Source: Kutzneria buriramensis | GTDB taxonomy: Bacteria > Actinomycetota > Actinomycetes > Mycobacteriales > Pseudonocardiaceae | DNA length: 64,000 bases | Assembly (NCBI RefSeq): GCF_003387475.1 | Contig: NZ_QUNO01000019.1 | Span: 124,001 to 188,000, forward strand | Reading direction: 5' to 3' | Part shown: positions 45,879-54,277 of the stretch, piece by piece | Layout: the number at the start of each line of letters is the position of its first letter | How positions within the stretch are numbered: position 1 is the stretch's first letter | Notes under the pieces: model-generated | Told to the model about the DNA's origin: nothing | The model's database searches: none | What the model saw: the letters and a program-made list of their open reading frames with translations, nothing else | Made by a program: the position numbers and the translations under genes

Positions 45879-48532
45879 TCTCCGCGCCCTGGCGTGCCGA
45901 ACCCGACGAGATCGCGCAGCGGCTCGACGTGGATCCCGCGCAGGGCCTCGAGCCCGCCGAGGCCCGCCGCCGGCTGCGGGAGACCGGGCCGAACCGGCTG
46001 GACGAGCCGCCGGCCCGACCGTGGTGGCGCCTGCTGTTCGCGCAGGTGGCCAATCCGTTGGCCGTCACGTTGGCCGCTGCGGCGGCGGTGGCGGGTGCGG
46101 TGGAGCGCTCCTACCGGGAGGCGATCGCGATCGGCGTGGCCCTCGCGCTGAACGGCGTGCTGGGCTTCGCGCAGGAGCGGCGTTCGGAGCGTGCGGTGGC
46201 TGAGCTCAAACTGCTGCTCAGTCCGACGGCTCGGGTGCGCCGCGGCGGTGCCGTGCTCGCGGTGCCAGCGGCGGACCTGGTCCCGGGTGATGTGGTGCTG
46301 GTGCGGGCCGGCGACCAGATTCCGGCGGACGGCCGCGTGCTGCGGGCGGTGAGCCTGGAGATCGACGAGTCCGGGCTGACCGGGGAGAGCCTGCCGGTGG
46401 CGAAGTCGGCCACGTCGCTGGTCGGCGACGCGGGGCTGGCCGACCGGACGTCGATGTGCCACATGACCGGCGCGGTGACCCGGGGGAGCGGGGAATTGCT
46501 CGTCACCGCGACGGGGATGCGCACCGAGGTGGGCCAGGTCGCCGGTCTGCTGGCCGACACCGACGTGGAGCCGACGCCGTTGCAGCGGCAGCTAGACCGG
46601 CTCGGGCTACGGCTCGCACTGCTGGCCGCGATCGCTGTGGTGGCCGTGGCGGCCGTGCTGTGGCTGGCCGGTGGACAACTCGGCGAGGTGATCACGGTCG
46701 CGGTCGCGTTGGGCGTGGCGGCCATTCCCGAGGGCCTGCCGGCGGCTGTTGCCGTGACTTTGACGCTGGGGATGCGGAAGATGGCGGCGCAGCGGGCGAT
46801 CGTCAAACGGCTGCCGGCGGTGGAGACCCTCGGGGCGACCACGGTCATCTGCACGGACAAGACGGGCACGCTGACGGTGAACCAGATGACCGCCCGTTCG
46901 GTCTGGTATGCCGGCCGCGGCTACCTGATCAGCGGCGAGGGCTACGCCCCGGACGGGACGATCGCCGCGCTCGACGGCGGAGCGGTGCCGGACCTGCGTG
47001 GTCTACTCGTGCCGGCGGTCCTGTGCGGTGACGCGGTGGTGCACGGCGGGCAGCTGGTCGGGGATCCGATCGAAGGCGCGCTGGTGGTGCTGGCCGGCAA
47101 GGCTGGTCTGGACGTCGCCGGCGAACGGGCGGCCGCGCCGCGGATCGCCGAGATCCCGTTCGACCCGGACCTGAGGTACATGGCCACGTTCCACCGCTCC
47201 GGCGCCAAGACGCGGGCGTGTGTGAAGGGAGCGGCCGACGTGCTGCTCGCGCTGGCAACGCACGTCCGAACCGAGCTCGGCGACGTCGAACTGACGGATT
47301 CGGCGCGCGAGGGCCTCACGGCGGAGATCGAGCGGTTCGCCGAGCGGGGCGAACGCGTGCTGGCCGTCGCGATCGGCGACGCCGAACCGGGAGTGCTGCC
47401 CGCCCAGCTGCTCCTGCTCGGTCTGGCCGGCGTGATGGACCCGCCGCGACCCGAGGCGGCGGACGCCATCGCGGAGTGCCGGGCGGCCGGCATCGAGGTC
47501 AAGATGATCACGGGCGATCACCCCGCCACCGCGACCGCCGTGGCTCAGGCCGTCGGCATCGGTGGCCCGGTCCTGTCCGGCGCGGACATCGAGCGCCTGG
47601 ACGACGCGTCCCTGACCCGAGCCGGCGTGCTCGCCCGGGTCGCCCCGGCGGACAAGATCCGCGTCGTGCGGGCGCTGCGCCGTGCCGGCCATGTGGTGGC
47701 GATGACCGGCGACGGTGTCAACGACGCGCCGGCACTCAAGGGCGCCGACATCGGCGTCGCGATGGGACGCACCGGATCGGACGTGGCCAAGGAGGCCGCC
47801 GCGATGATCCTCGCCGACGACAACTTCGCCACCATCGTCACCGCCGTGCGACGCGGCCGCACCATCCGCGACAACATCGTCAAGTTCGTCCGCTTCCAGG
47901 TCAGCACCAATGTCGCCGCCATTTTCGCGATGGCCGCGGGATCCGTGCTGCTGGCCGGCGCGAGCCTGATGACGCCGCTGATGTTGTTGTGGGTCAATGT
48001 GATCGCCGACGGACCGCCTGCGTTGGCGCTGGGCCTGGAACCGGCGCGGCCCGGCGTCATGCGGGAACGACCCCAGCGGACCGATGTCCAGATCCTCACC
48101 GGCCGCCGTCTCGGCTGGATCGCGGCCGCCGCCGCGGTGATGGCCGCCGGCACGCTCGCGGCCTTCTGGCTCGGACTGGGCCGGGGTTTCGCCGCCGCGC
48201 GCACCCTGGCGTTCACCACTTTCGTACTGTACCAACTGTTCAACCTGCTCAACGTTCGCGACGAGCGCGACAGCGCGTTCGGACCGATGCTGGCCCGCAA
48301 CTGGCGGCTGTGGGCGGCGATGGGCAGCGTGGTCGTCCTGCACGCCGCCGCCGTGTACCTGCCGTTCGCGCAAGGCCTGTTCGCCACCACCACCCTGACG
48401 CCGATCGACTGGCTGATCGCGGCGGCCATCGCGTCGACGGTGCTGTGGCTGGAGGAACTGCGCAAGGCGGCCGCCCGTCAGCGGATCGGTTCCAAACCCC
48501 GTCGCGGCGGCCGCTCGTCACGGCTGCGGTAG
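45875..48532 (+). CDS. P2-type cation-transporting ATPase (CtpF-like)
   Basis: 885 aa. A cation-ATPase N-domain, TGES (169-172) in the actuator, PEGLP in the cation-binding M4 helix, phosphorylation site DKTGTLT with Asp328, and TGDGVNDAP (611-619) in the P domain, followed by a C-terminal block of helices. PEGLP and the overall design indicate a Ca2+/Na+/K+-type pump rather than a heavy-metal one; CtpF of M. tuberculosis is the nearest functional analogue. The last ~18 residues (GSKPRRGGRSSRLR) overlap antisense narI remnant sequence, so the native C-terminus may have been altered by the rearrangement. Confidence 0.92.
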   Translation: MISAPWRAEPDEIAQRLDVDPAQGLEPAEARRRLRETGPNRLDEPPARPWWRLLFAQVANPLAVTLAAAAAVAGAVERSYREAIAIGVALALNGVLGFAQERRSERAVAELKLLLSPTARVRRGGAVLAVPAADLVPGDVVLVRAGDQIPADGRVLRAVSLEIDESGLTGESLPVAKSATSLVGDAGLADRTSMCHMTGAVTRGSGELLVTATGMRTEVGQVAGLLADTDVEPTPLQRQLDRLGLRLALLAAIAVVAVAAVLWLAGGQLGEVITVAVALGVAAIPEGLPAAVAVTLTLGMRKMAAQRAIVKRLPAVETLGATTVICTDKTGTLTVNQMTARSVWYAGRGYLISGEGYAPDGTIAALDGGAVPDLRGLLVPAVLCGDAVVHGGQLVGDPIEGALVVLAGKAGLDVAGERAAAPRIAEIPFDPDLRYMATFHRSGAKTRACVKGAADVLLALATHVRTELGDVELTDSAREGLTAEIERFAERGERVLAVAIGDAEPGVLPAQLLLLGLAGVMDPPRPEAADAIAECRAAGIEVKMITGDHPATATAVAQAVGIGGPVLSGADIERLDDASLTRAGVLARVAPADKIRVVRALRRAGHVVAMTGDGVNDAPALKGADIGVAMGRTGSDVAKEAAAMILADDNFATIVTAVRRGRTIRDNIVKFVRFQVSTNVAAIFAMAAGSVLLAGASLMTPLMLLWVNVIADGPPALALGLEPARPGVMRERPQRTDVQILTGRRLGWIAAAAAVMAAGTLAAFWLGLGRGFAAARTLAFTTFVLYQLFNLLNVRDERDSAFGPMLARNWRLWAAMGSVVVLHAAAVYLPFAQGLFATTTLTPIDWLIAAAIASTVLWLEELRKAAARQRIGSKPRRGGRSSRLR

Positions 48533-48735
48533 ACGATGTACGGGCGGACGAGATAGCCCAGCGGCTTGGAGAACACGTGCACCAGGCGGCTGAACGGTCA
48601 GAACGCGAACAGGGTCCACGCGGCGAGGGCGTGCAGCTGGAAGCCGAGCGGGGCGGCGGCCATCAGCGACGGCTGCGGCTGGAGATAGAAGATCGACCGG
48701 AACCAGGGGGTGACGGTCTTGCGGTAGTCGTGAGG
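48478..48735 (-). pseudogene. narI: narI (nitrate reductase gamma) C-terminal remnant with in-frame stop
   Basis: Read on the minus strand from about 48735: HDYRKTVTPWFRSIFYLQP, then AAPLGFQLHALAAWTLFAF, a TGA at 48598-48600, then PFSRLVHVFSKPLGY and RPYIVYRSR to a stop at 48478. This is the end of NarI, the heme-b membrane subunit that passes quinol electrons to NarGH; the TGA stands where the family has Trp (FALWPFSRLVH). Upstream membrane helices and heme ligands are missing, and the frame loses similarity near the CoA-binding gene. No narGHJ genes are present. The 275-bp gap between the ATPase and CoA-binding genes contains only this remnant. Confidence 0.82.
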
Positions 48736-48807
48736 GGTCGTCGGCCGGAGGGCCGGGTCGCCGATCGACCTCGGCGGCCCGGTCCCGCGCGCCGGGTGCG
48801 GCGGCGC

Positions 48808-49284
48808 TCAGACCTGCCGAGGCACCTTGCCGGTGATCGTGCCGATGAGGCGCATCACCTTGTGCCCGCCGTCGGCGGTCGGCTCGAACATGCACGGGCA
48901 GCCGCCGTCGATGACAGCGACTCCGTGTCGGCGGCCGAAGTCCGTCGCGGCCGGCGACACGCTGCCCGCGCCGAACGCGCGGTGCATCCACACGTGCTTG
49001 ACGCCCAGATCGACGCACTCGCGCATGGTCGCCTCGGCGGTCTCCGGGCGCGTGCCGATCACGACGGCGTCCACGCCGCCGTCGATCGACTTCAGGTCGG
49101 CGTAGCACCGGTCGCCCTCGACGCGATCGGCGTTGGGGTTCACCGCGAACACGGCGTAACCGCGGTCCCGCAGCCGCTTGTACACCACGTTGCTGCCGTG
49201 GTTCTCCGGGGTGCGGGACACGCCGGTCACCGCGATCCGCCGGTTGGCCAGGAACGCGGCTGCCGCGGCCTTCACGGACGGCAT
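48808..49284 (-). CDS. CoA-binding (Rossmann) domain protein
   Basis: 158 aa CoA_binding_2 family: RRIAVTGVSRTPENHGSNVV is the nucleotide loop, then VYKRLRDRGYAVFAVNPNAD, VDAVVIGTRPETAEATMREC and VIDGGCPCMF near the C-terminus. Relatives are small cytosolic proteins resembling the succinyl-CoA synthetase alpha N-domain; some bind CoA as a redox adduct through a Cys. ATG 49284. The upstream 162 bp hold a GC-rich palindrome but no convincing box. It lies beside the narI remnant. Confidence 0.88.
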   Translation of the reverse strand: MPSVKAAAAAFLANRRIAVTGVSRTPENHGSNVVYKRLRDRGYAVFAVNPNADRVEGDRCYADLKSIDGGVDAVVIGTRPETAEATMRECVDLGVKHVWMHRAFGAGSVSPAATDFGRRHGVAVIDGGCPCMFEPTADGGHKVMRLIGTITGKVPRQV

Positions 49285-49446
49285 GACCTCTCCTCACTGT
49301 CGGCGGGGAGTCGGCGTCGTCGTCTCCCCGAGCCGGTTCGACGATGTCGGCGTCAACTCTGAGGGCGGGTCGCCGTGCTCGGGGAGAGCAGTTGGTCCCC
49401 CGGGGTCAGGGGCTCCGGACACCAGATGTCACCACCGCGCCCGCCG

Positions 49447-49854
49447 TCACGACATGAGTGCCTTGTGCTTGAGGGTCTCGTATTCCGCCCTGGTGATCGC
49501 GCCGCTGTCCAACAGGTGTTTGGCCTTGGCGATCTGCTCGGCCGGACCGTCGGCGGCCGAGACCGGCCGGGCCGAGTGGTTGTGCCACATCCCGGTCTCC
49601 TGGGCGGCGACCTCGCGGCGCACCGCCATGGCGCTGCCCTCGGCGATCAGGTACGCCAGGACGCCGACGAACGGCAGCAGGATGACCAACACCGTCCAGC
49701 CGGCCTTGCCCCATCCGGAGATGTCGTGCCGGCGGAACAGGTCGGCGAAGACGGTGATGAGCAGCCAGAACCAGATGATCCACGCGAACACGATCAGCAT
49801 CGTCCACAGCACGTCCAGCATGGGGTACCCGCTTGACTGCGCGAGATTCATCAT
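49447..49854 (-). CDS. SHOCT-domain membrane protein with PLDc_N-like segment
   Basis: 135 aa. Two membrane helices (LWTMLIVFAWIIWFWLLITV; WTVLVILLPFVGVLAYLIA) surround RRHDISGWGKAGW, the PLDc_N-type cytoplasmic turn; the C-terminus is a SHOCT motif (EQIAKAKHLLDSGAITRAEYETLKHKAL). Function unknown; such proteins are common near stress genes. Two adjacent ATGs (49854, 49851) follow GGGAGG; the second has better spacing. Divergent from the potassium channel gene. Confidence 0.87.
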   Translation of the reverse strand: MMNLAQSSGYPMLDVLWTMLIVFAWIIWFWLLITVFADLFRRHDISGWGKAGWTVLVILLPFVGVLAYLIAEGSAMAVRREVAAQETGMWHNHSARPVSAADGPAEQIAKAKHLLDSGAITRAEYETLKHKALMS

Positions 49855-49894
49855 GCCTCCCTGGTCGGGCAGCTGACATGCGGTCGCACATCAG

Positions 49895-49910
49895 GGGACA
49901 CACGGTGCCC
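49895..49910. promoter_or_regulatory. possible DevR-like site with altered spacing
   Basis: GGGACACACGGTGCCC has intact outer half-sites GGGAC and GTGCCC but two extra central bases. It sits in the 139-bp region between the divergent SHOCT and potassium channel genes. Weak. Confidence 0.22.
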
Positions 49911-49993
49911 GCGCTCCGGCCGCCGCCGCCTCCTCCCGCGCGGATGGACCGCCGAACAGCCTGCAGGAGGAGACTTCGAGGTGGGAGGCCAGC

Positions 49994-50506
49994 GTGGACC
50001 GGAGAATGTCGTTTCGTCATGTGGTGCTCGCAGCGGTCCGGCCGACGCTGTCGACCGCGGTGTTGGTGGCGCTGTACTACCTGCTGCCGATGGACCGCCC
50101 GGCCGGCGCGGGGGCCTTCGCCGTCCTGTCCGGCGGGCTGGTCGCGGTGGTCGGCGTCGTGATCTGGCAGCTCCGGACCATCCTGCGGTCCACTCGCCCG
50201 GTGGCGCAGGGCGTGCAGGCGCTGGCGCTGGCCATCCCGTTGTTCCTGCTCGTGTTCGCCTCGGCCTACCACCTGCTGGCCGCCGACGTGCCCGGCAGCT
50301 TCAACCAGTCGCTGACGAGGACCGACGCGCTCTACTTCACCGTCACGGTGTTCGCCACCGTGGGGTTCGGCGACATCGTCGCGGTCAGCCAGCCGGCCAG
50401 GATCGCGGTCACCGTCCAGATGGTGGGTGACCTGCTGGTGCTCGGGGTGGTGCTTCGCGTTCTGCTCGGCGCCGTGCGACGCCGCCGCCACGAGCGAGAA
50501 ACATGA
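49994..50506 (+). CDS. two-TM potassium channel (Ion_trans_2)
   Basis: 170 aa. Four hydrophobic segments with the pore loop FTVTVFATVGFGDIVAVS near residues 115-132; TVGFGD is the K+ selectivity filter. No C-terminal RCK or nucleotide-binding domain, so gating may be by voltage or membrane state. GTG 49994 has GGGAGG 6 nt upstream and is preferred over the internal ATG at 50006. The 3' 98 bp overlap the convergent membrane-protein gene, an unusually long overlap. Confidence 0.88.
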   Translation: MDRRMSFRHVVLAAVRPTLSTAVLVALYYLLPMDRPAGAGAFAVLSGGLVAVVGVVIWQLRTILRSTRPVAQGVQALALAIPLFLLVFASAYHLLAADVPGSFNQSLTRTDALYFTVTVFATVGFGDIVAVSQPARIAVTVQMVGDLLVLGVVLRVLLGAVRRRRHERET

Positions 50507-51782
50507 GCGCCAGTTCATATGCGCCGAGAACTGCCGCCACGACGAGCAGTCCGGTCCACGACGACAGCACCGAGGCCACCACCGCCGCGACGACGACACC
50601 GGCCACCCGCAGCAGGTCGACGTGGCGGCGGATCCAGCCGGGGCAGGCTGCCCAGATCCGGCGCACCACCGGCCACATCCGCGTGCAAACGGCAACTGCG
50701 CTGCGCCGCAACCACACCGGCAATCGTCCTGGTCCCACGAGGTAGGCCAGCACGGCCAGTGCGCAGCCGGCGGCGAGCAGCCCGATTCCACTCCGGTGCA
50801 GCCCGGAGAACACGACTGTGACGGCGGTGTCGGCCGCCGAGCGGTAGACGCCGGCGGGCACCTGGACCAGCACCTGGGCCTTCACCGCCCGCATCGCCGC
50901 GGTCACGGCGACGACCCACACCGCCAGCCAGACACCGAACTGGAGCAGCGTGCGTCGCCGGGTCGGCGACGTCCACAATGCGGCGGCCAATGCCACCACC
51001 GTCGCCGCGATCACGCCGTAGAGCCACCGCTTCGCCAGCACCACGCCCTCCTGGAGCTGGCGGAGCTCGTCGCCGCGGTACACGGTGAACCGGGCGAAGT
51101 CCGCGGGCAGTGTGACGCCCAGCGCGTTGCCGACGATCGCCCGCAACTGCGGCGGCACCTCGCCGCTGGTGACGTCGGGCAGGTCGAGCCGATGCCCGAA
51201 CAACGTCGGCAACTGCTGCTCCAACTGCCTGAGCACCTGGTTGACGACGGGCAGCAGGTCGATGCGCACCTCGTCGCCGGTCGCCGCGATCACCTGGCTG
51301 TCGCCGTCGAGTATCGCCACGGCCTGCTGGTGGACCAGTCGGTTGGCCGCCGTCCAGAGGCTCTGGAACTGGTCCGTGCGCACGAGCTGATCGACGGTTC
51401 GCTGCACGAGTTCGTGCAGCTGCCCGGTGAGCGGCCCGGCCACGAAGGCGGCCGGGCCGGGCAGCACCTCGGCCAGCCGCCCTCGCACGTCGACCACCTG
51501 GAACACCTCGTCCGTCGTGTACGTGGCGATCGCCGTCGCCACCTCGGGTTGCCGGGGCAGCGGGGCCACGGTGGCAACCCAGCGGTCCGTGTCCAGCACG
51601 GTCCACGTGGCCCAGACGCCGACCATGCTCACCACGACGCCCAGTGCCGCGAGGGCAACCAGAACGGCCGCCGCACAGCTGCGTGCGACGGCCAGGCGCC
51701 GCTGACGCCCCTGTTTCCTGTCCAGCTGGGAACGAAGTTCCTCCACCTCGGCCCGTAACCGGGCGAGCTCGTCCTCCGCCAC
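50409..51782 (-). CDS. integral membrane protein with N-terminal coiled coil and large extracytoplasmic region
   Basis: 457 aa. An N-terminal heptad-like helix (LARLRAEVEELRSQLDRK, residues 6-23), one membrane helix (about 32-60), ~180 residues probably outside the membrane (TDRWVATVAPLPRQPEVA... QLPTLFGHRLDLPDV), then four to five further helices. It resembles actinobacterial proteins of unknown role with the TDRWV segment. Start GTG 51782, 3 bp after the upstream stop, so it is in an operon with the DUF7144 gene. The last ~32 codons overlap the potassium channel gene. Confidence 0.82.
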   Translation of the reverse strand: MAEDELARLRAEVEELRSQLDRKQGRQRRLAVARSCAAAVLVALAALGVVVSMVGVWATWTVLDTDRWVATVAPLPRQPEVATAIATYTTDEVFQVVDVRGRLAEVLPGPAAFVAGPLTGQLHELVQRTVDQLVRTDQFQSLWTAANRLVHQQAVAILDGDSQVIAATGDEVRIDLLPVVNQVLRQLEQQLPTLFGHRLDLPDVTSGEVPPQLRAIVGNALGVTLPADFARFTVYRGDELRQLQEGVVLAKRWLYGVIAATVVALAAALWTSPTRRRTLLQFGVWLAVWVVAVTAAMRAVKAQVLVQVPAGVYRSAADTAVTVVFSGLHRSGIGLLAAGCALAVLAYLVGPGRLPVWLRRSAVAVCTRMWPVVRRIWAACPGWIRRHVDLLRVAGVVVAAVVASVLSSWTGLLVVAAVLGAYELALMFLARGGGVARRRAEREAPPRAPAGHPPSGR

Positions 51783-51785
51783 GCG

Positions 51786-52220
51786 TCACGTCACCGTGCT
51801 GCGGTCACTGAACTTGTTGTCGACCTTGTCGGGGACCCGGACCTCCTGCCACCGAACCGTGAGCGCGTACAGCACGACGACGTCGAGTCCGATCATCAGC
51901 AGCGACCACACCGGATACGCGCCCAGCCAGAAGACCTGCACCGCGGCGTGCACGCCGACGATCACGATCGCGGCGATGCGCGCCGCGCTGCTGGCGGCGA
52001 ACAGGCCGAGCCCGGCCGCGAGCATCACGGCGCCGAAGATCACCAGCGCCCAGCCCCAGCCCCTGAGGTCGATCATGTACAGCTTGTCCTCGACCATGAC
52101 CACGCGCGCGGTCTGGCCGAGCGCCACCAGGCCCTCGACGACGTTGAGCACCCCGGTCACCAGCAGCATCACACCGGCGAAGAACACCCAGCCGGCCCAC
52201 ATCGTCTTGTTCAGCACCAT
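51786..52220 (-). CDS. DUF7144-type four-helix membrane protein
   Basis: 144 aa with four membrane helices. MWAGWVFFAGVMLLVTGVLN, followed by VVEGLVAL, is the start of the DUF7144 family, and WGWALVIFGAVMLAAGLGL with AYPVWSLLMIGLDVVVLYAL complete the pattern. Function unknown; these proteins often occur near USP genes. ATG 52220 follows AGGGAAGGA. Short C-terminal cytoplasmic tail. The next gene begins 3 bp downstream. Confidence 0.87.
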   Translation of the reverse strand: MVLNKTMWAGWVFFAGVMLLVTGVLNVVEGLVALGQTARVVMVEDKLYMIDLRGWGWALVIFGAVMLAAGLGLFAASSAARIAAIVIVGVHAAVQVFWLGAYPVWSLLMIGLDVVVLYALTVRWQEVRVPDKVDNKFSDRSTVT

Positions 52221-52378
52221 GGACGATCCTTCCCTGAGTGAATGGTGTCGCCGGCCGACCCTGGCGGGTGCCGGCCGAGGGTGCCTCACCCGCCGGGGGT
52301 GAACCGGTCACGGGTGGACGGCGTCCTCATCCGCGCAGGGTGACGACCGGACGCGGACGGCCGGCACAGGCTTCAGGT

Positions 52379-52840
52379 ATGACTGAACGGAAGGTGTGGC
52401 CGGCGGCTGTGGTCCTGTCGATGTGCGCGGCGGTCGCGTGCGGGAGCACGACACCCACGTTCCCGGCCGACGGCACCGCCACCCACGTCACGCCCTCGCC
52501 GTCGAGCACGGCAGTGTTCTGCGCGTCCATGCGCCAACTGGGTTCCGATGTGCACGCTCTGCTCACGCTGGACGTGGTCGCCGTCGGAGTCGGTGGGCTC
52601 AAGACCGCCGTGCAGCGGGTGAGCGCGCAGCTGGGCGTCGTCGCCCGCGACGCGAGCGGCGCCTTCGGCCCGCAGCTGCGGACCCTGCGAGCCGAGCTGG
52701 ACGACCTCGGCGACACGATCGCCGGCCTGACCGACGCGGCCGGTGTCCGTACCGCGTTGTCCGAGCTTCGCTCGCAGATCGCGGCGGTCGGCTCCGGATG
52801 GGACGCGCTCAAACGACAGGCCGCCGACGTGTGCCCGTGA
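52379..52840 (+). CDS. small secreted lipoprotein, helical
   Basis: 153 aa. Signal VWPAAVVLSMCAAVAC ends in a lipobox (AVAC, Cys at about residue 22), followed by a Thr/Pro linker and a predominantly helical domain (QLGSDVHALLTLDVVAVGVG; LRTLRAELDDLGDTIAGL) with two Cys that could pair (FCASM and DVCP at the end). Family not recognised. ATG 52379. A strong terminator follows the stop. Confidence 0.8.
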   Translation: MTERKVWPAAVVLSMCAAVACGSTTPTFPADGTATHVTPSPSSTAVFCASMRQLGSDVHALLTLDVVAVGVGGLKTAVQRVSAQLGVVARDASGAFGPQLRTLRAELDDLGDTIAGLTDAAGVRTALSELRSQIAAVGSGWDALKRQAADVCP

Positions 52841-52844
52841 CACA

Positions 52845-52879
52845 CCACCGCCCCGCGACCGAGAACGGCGGGGCGGTGG
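52845..52879. terminator. rho-independent-type terminator
   Basis: A perfect 12-bp stem (CCACCGCCCCGC at 52845-52856 with its complement at 52868-52879) and an 11-nt loop, followed by GTTTAT. It begins 4 bp after the lipoprotein stop and lies between convergent genes, so it may serve both strands. Confidence 0.88.
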
Positions 52880-52931
52880 GTTTATCCGACAGGTGGCCCG
52901 AAACGGCGCCCCGTCACCGCTCACCCGCCGG

Positions 52932-53465
52932 CTATGGGGCCTCCAGGTCGTGCATCCGCTCGGCCTCCTGGCGGGTGGCGAGGCCGATGTCGACCAGGTC
53001 GAACGGGCTGATGAACACGTCGCCCACCCGGAAGCCGCCGGTGCGCATCAGCGCGTCCCGCAGCGGCACCGCCCAGTGGTGCTCCAGCAGCAACAGCGCG
53101 GCCGCCGAGTCGTTCGGGATCTCGGCCAGCACGTCCCAGGTCTGCTGGTCGCGGAACACGTGCACGCCGCGCTCCGCCGCGGATTCGGCGCCGGTCGCCA
53201 TGCCCTCGACGGCCCCGGCCTCACCGCCGTAGCCGAGGCCGACCAACGCGCCGATCTTGCCGCCCAACTCGGTCGTCTCCGCCGGCGTGAGGTTGGTCAG
53301 GTGCTCGACGTCCATCCGCCCCGCCGCGTCCTTGCGCACGATGACCGCGTCGATCACCTTGATGGTGTCGCTGTTGCGCAGCCGTTCGAGCTCGGCGAGG
53401 ACCTCGCCCTTGAAATCGGGATGCTGGAAGCCCAGCACCAGCAGTTGCACGGGACCGATCGCCAT
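52932..53465 (-). CDS. DUF6325/DUF1269-type protein
   Basis: 177 aa. IGPVQLLVLGFQHPDFKGEV, VIDAVIVRKDAAGRM, IGALVGLGYGG and LLLLEHHWAVPLRDAL follow the DUF6325 pattern, related to DUF1269: an alpha/beta domain with an inserted glycine-rich hydrophobic hairpin. Function unknown. It starts 12 bp after the upstream DUF1269-type gene, so the two related genes form an operon. Confidence 0.82.
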   Translation of the reverse strand: MAIGPVQLLVLGFQHPDFKGEVLAELERLRNSDTIKVIDAVIVRKDAAGRMDVEHLTNLTPAETTELGGKIGALVGLGYGGEAGAVEGMATGAESAAERGVHVFRDQQTWDVLAEIPNDSAAALLLLEHHWAVPLRDALMRTGGFRVGDVFISPFDLVDIGLATRQEAERMHDLEAP

Positions 53466-53477
53466 GGCGTGTCTCCC

Positions 53478-54011
53478 TCAGTGCGTCTGCTGCTTGGCAG
53501 CCGGCTCGGTGGGCCGCGGCGCCGGCGTGTCGCCGTGCAGCGCCGCCTGGAGCTGGACCTCCGCCTGTTCGGGCAGGGAGGACTTCAGCACGGTGCCGCC
53601 GTACCTGCTCAGCGCGGCGACCGCCTTGTCCGTCGTCGCCCGCTCGATGATCAGGAACAGCGCCGACGTCCCGGGCTGGAGCATGTCCCGCACCTGTCGT
53701 TGGAACTGCTTGCTGATGCCCGACTTCTCCACCTTGCCCAGCAGCGCCCCGAGGCCGGCGCCGACCGCCATGCCCAGGAACGGCACGAAGAACAACAACC
53801 CGAACAGCAGGCCCCAGAACATGCCCCAGGACACCCCGCCGGCCACCGCGTGGTGGTTCGTCGTGGTGTGGAACGCGCCACCGGAGTCCCTGGTCACCAC
53901 CGCGATGGCGTCCGGTTCGATCACCAGGTCCGCCGCCAGGCGCTGGACCTCCGCTGCCGCCGCCGCGGCCGTTGCCTCCTCGGGATACCCGATGGCCACC
54001 AACGTCGCCAT
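53478..54011 (-). CDS. DUF1269 family membrane-associated protein
   Basis: 177 aa. ATLVAIGYPEEATAAAAAAE, VTRDSGGAFHTTTNHHAVAG and a glycine-rich hydrophobic hairpin (WGMFWGLLFGLLFFVPFLG, AVGAGLGALLG) followed by ALFLIIERATTDKAVAALS match DUF1269. The hairpin may insert into membrane. A Pro-rich tail ends the protein. ATG 54011. The 266 bp between this start and the LuxR regulator hold only a GC-rich hairpin near 54073-54100 and no recognised gene. Confidence 0.87.
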   Translation of the reverse strand: MATLVAIGYPEEATAAAAAAEVQRLAADLVIEPDAIAVVTRDSGGAFHTTTNHHAVAGGVSWGMFWGLLFGLLFFVPFLGMAVGAGLGALLGKVEKSGISKQFQRQVRDMLQPGTSALFLIIERATTDKAVAALSRYGGTVLKSSLPEQAEVQLQAALHGDTPAPRPTEPAAKQQTH

Positions 54012-54277
54012 GTGCGTCCACTCCCTTCCGCCGGCCGATGCGCGGCCCGGCTCCGGTGTCCATCGGAGCGGGGCGGCGGCGCAGCCGCCTCCCCCGCGGC
54101 GCGTGAACCGGAGTCGTTGCGACACGAAGCTGTTCGCGCGCCGGCAGCCGTCGTTCAACACCATCCGTGTGAGGTGATGTGCCGAGCGGTCGCGGACCGT
54201 CACACTCGGCCGGGGCTGGGCACCGCGACGCGACCGCTGATCTTTGGCGACCAAGACGATCAGGCTGGTGACTTGAG

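Noticed and set aside
49391-49410. GC-rich palindrome GGTCCCCCGGGGTC upstream of the CoA-binding gene
   Set aside because: Only about 5 of 14 positions fit the DevR-like consensus; it looks like a chance CG palindrome in high-GC DNA.
52222-52240. Box-like GGGAAGGATCGTCC upstream of the DUF7144 gene
   Set aside because: It overlaps the Shine-Dalgarno and has wrong half-site spacing.
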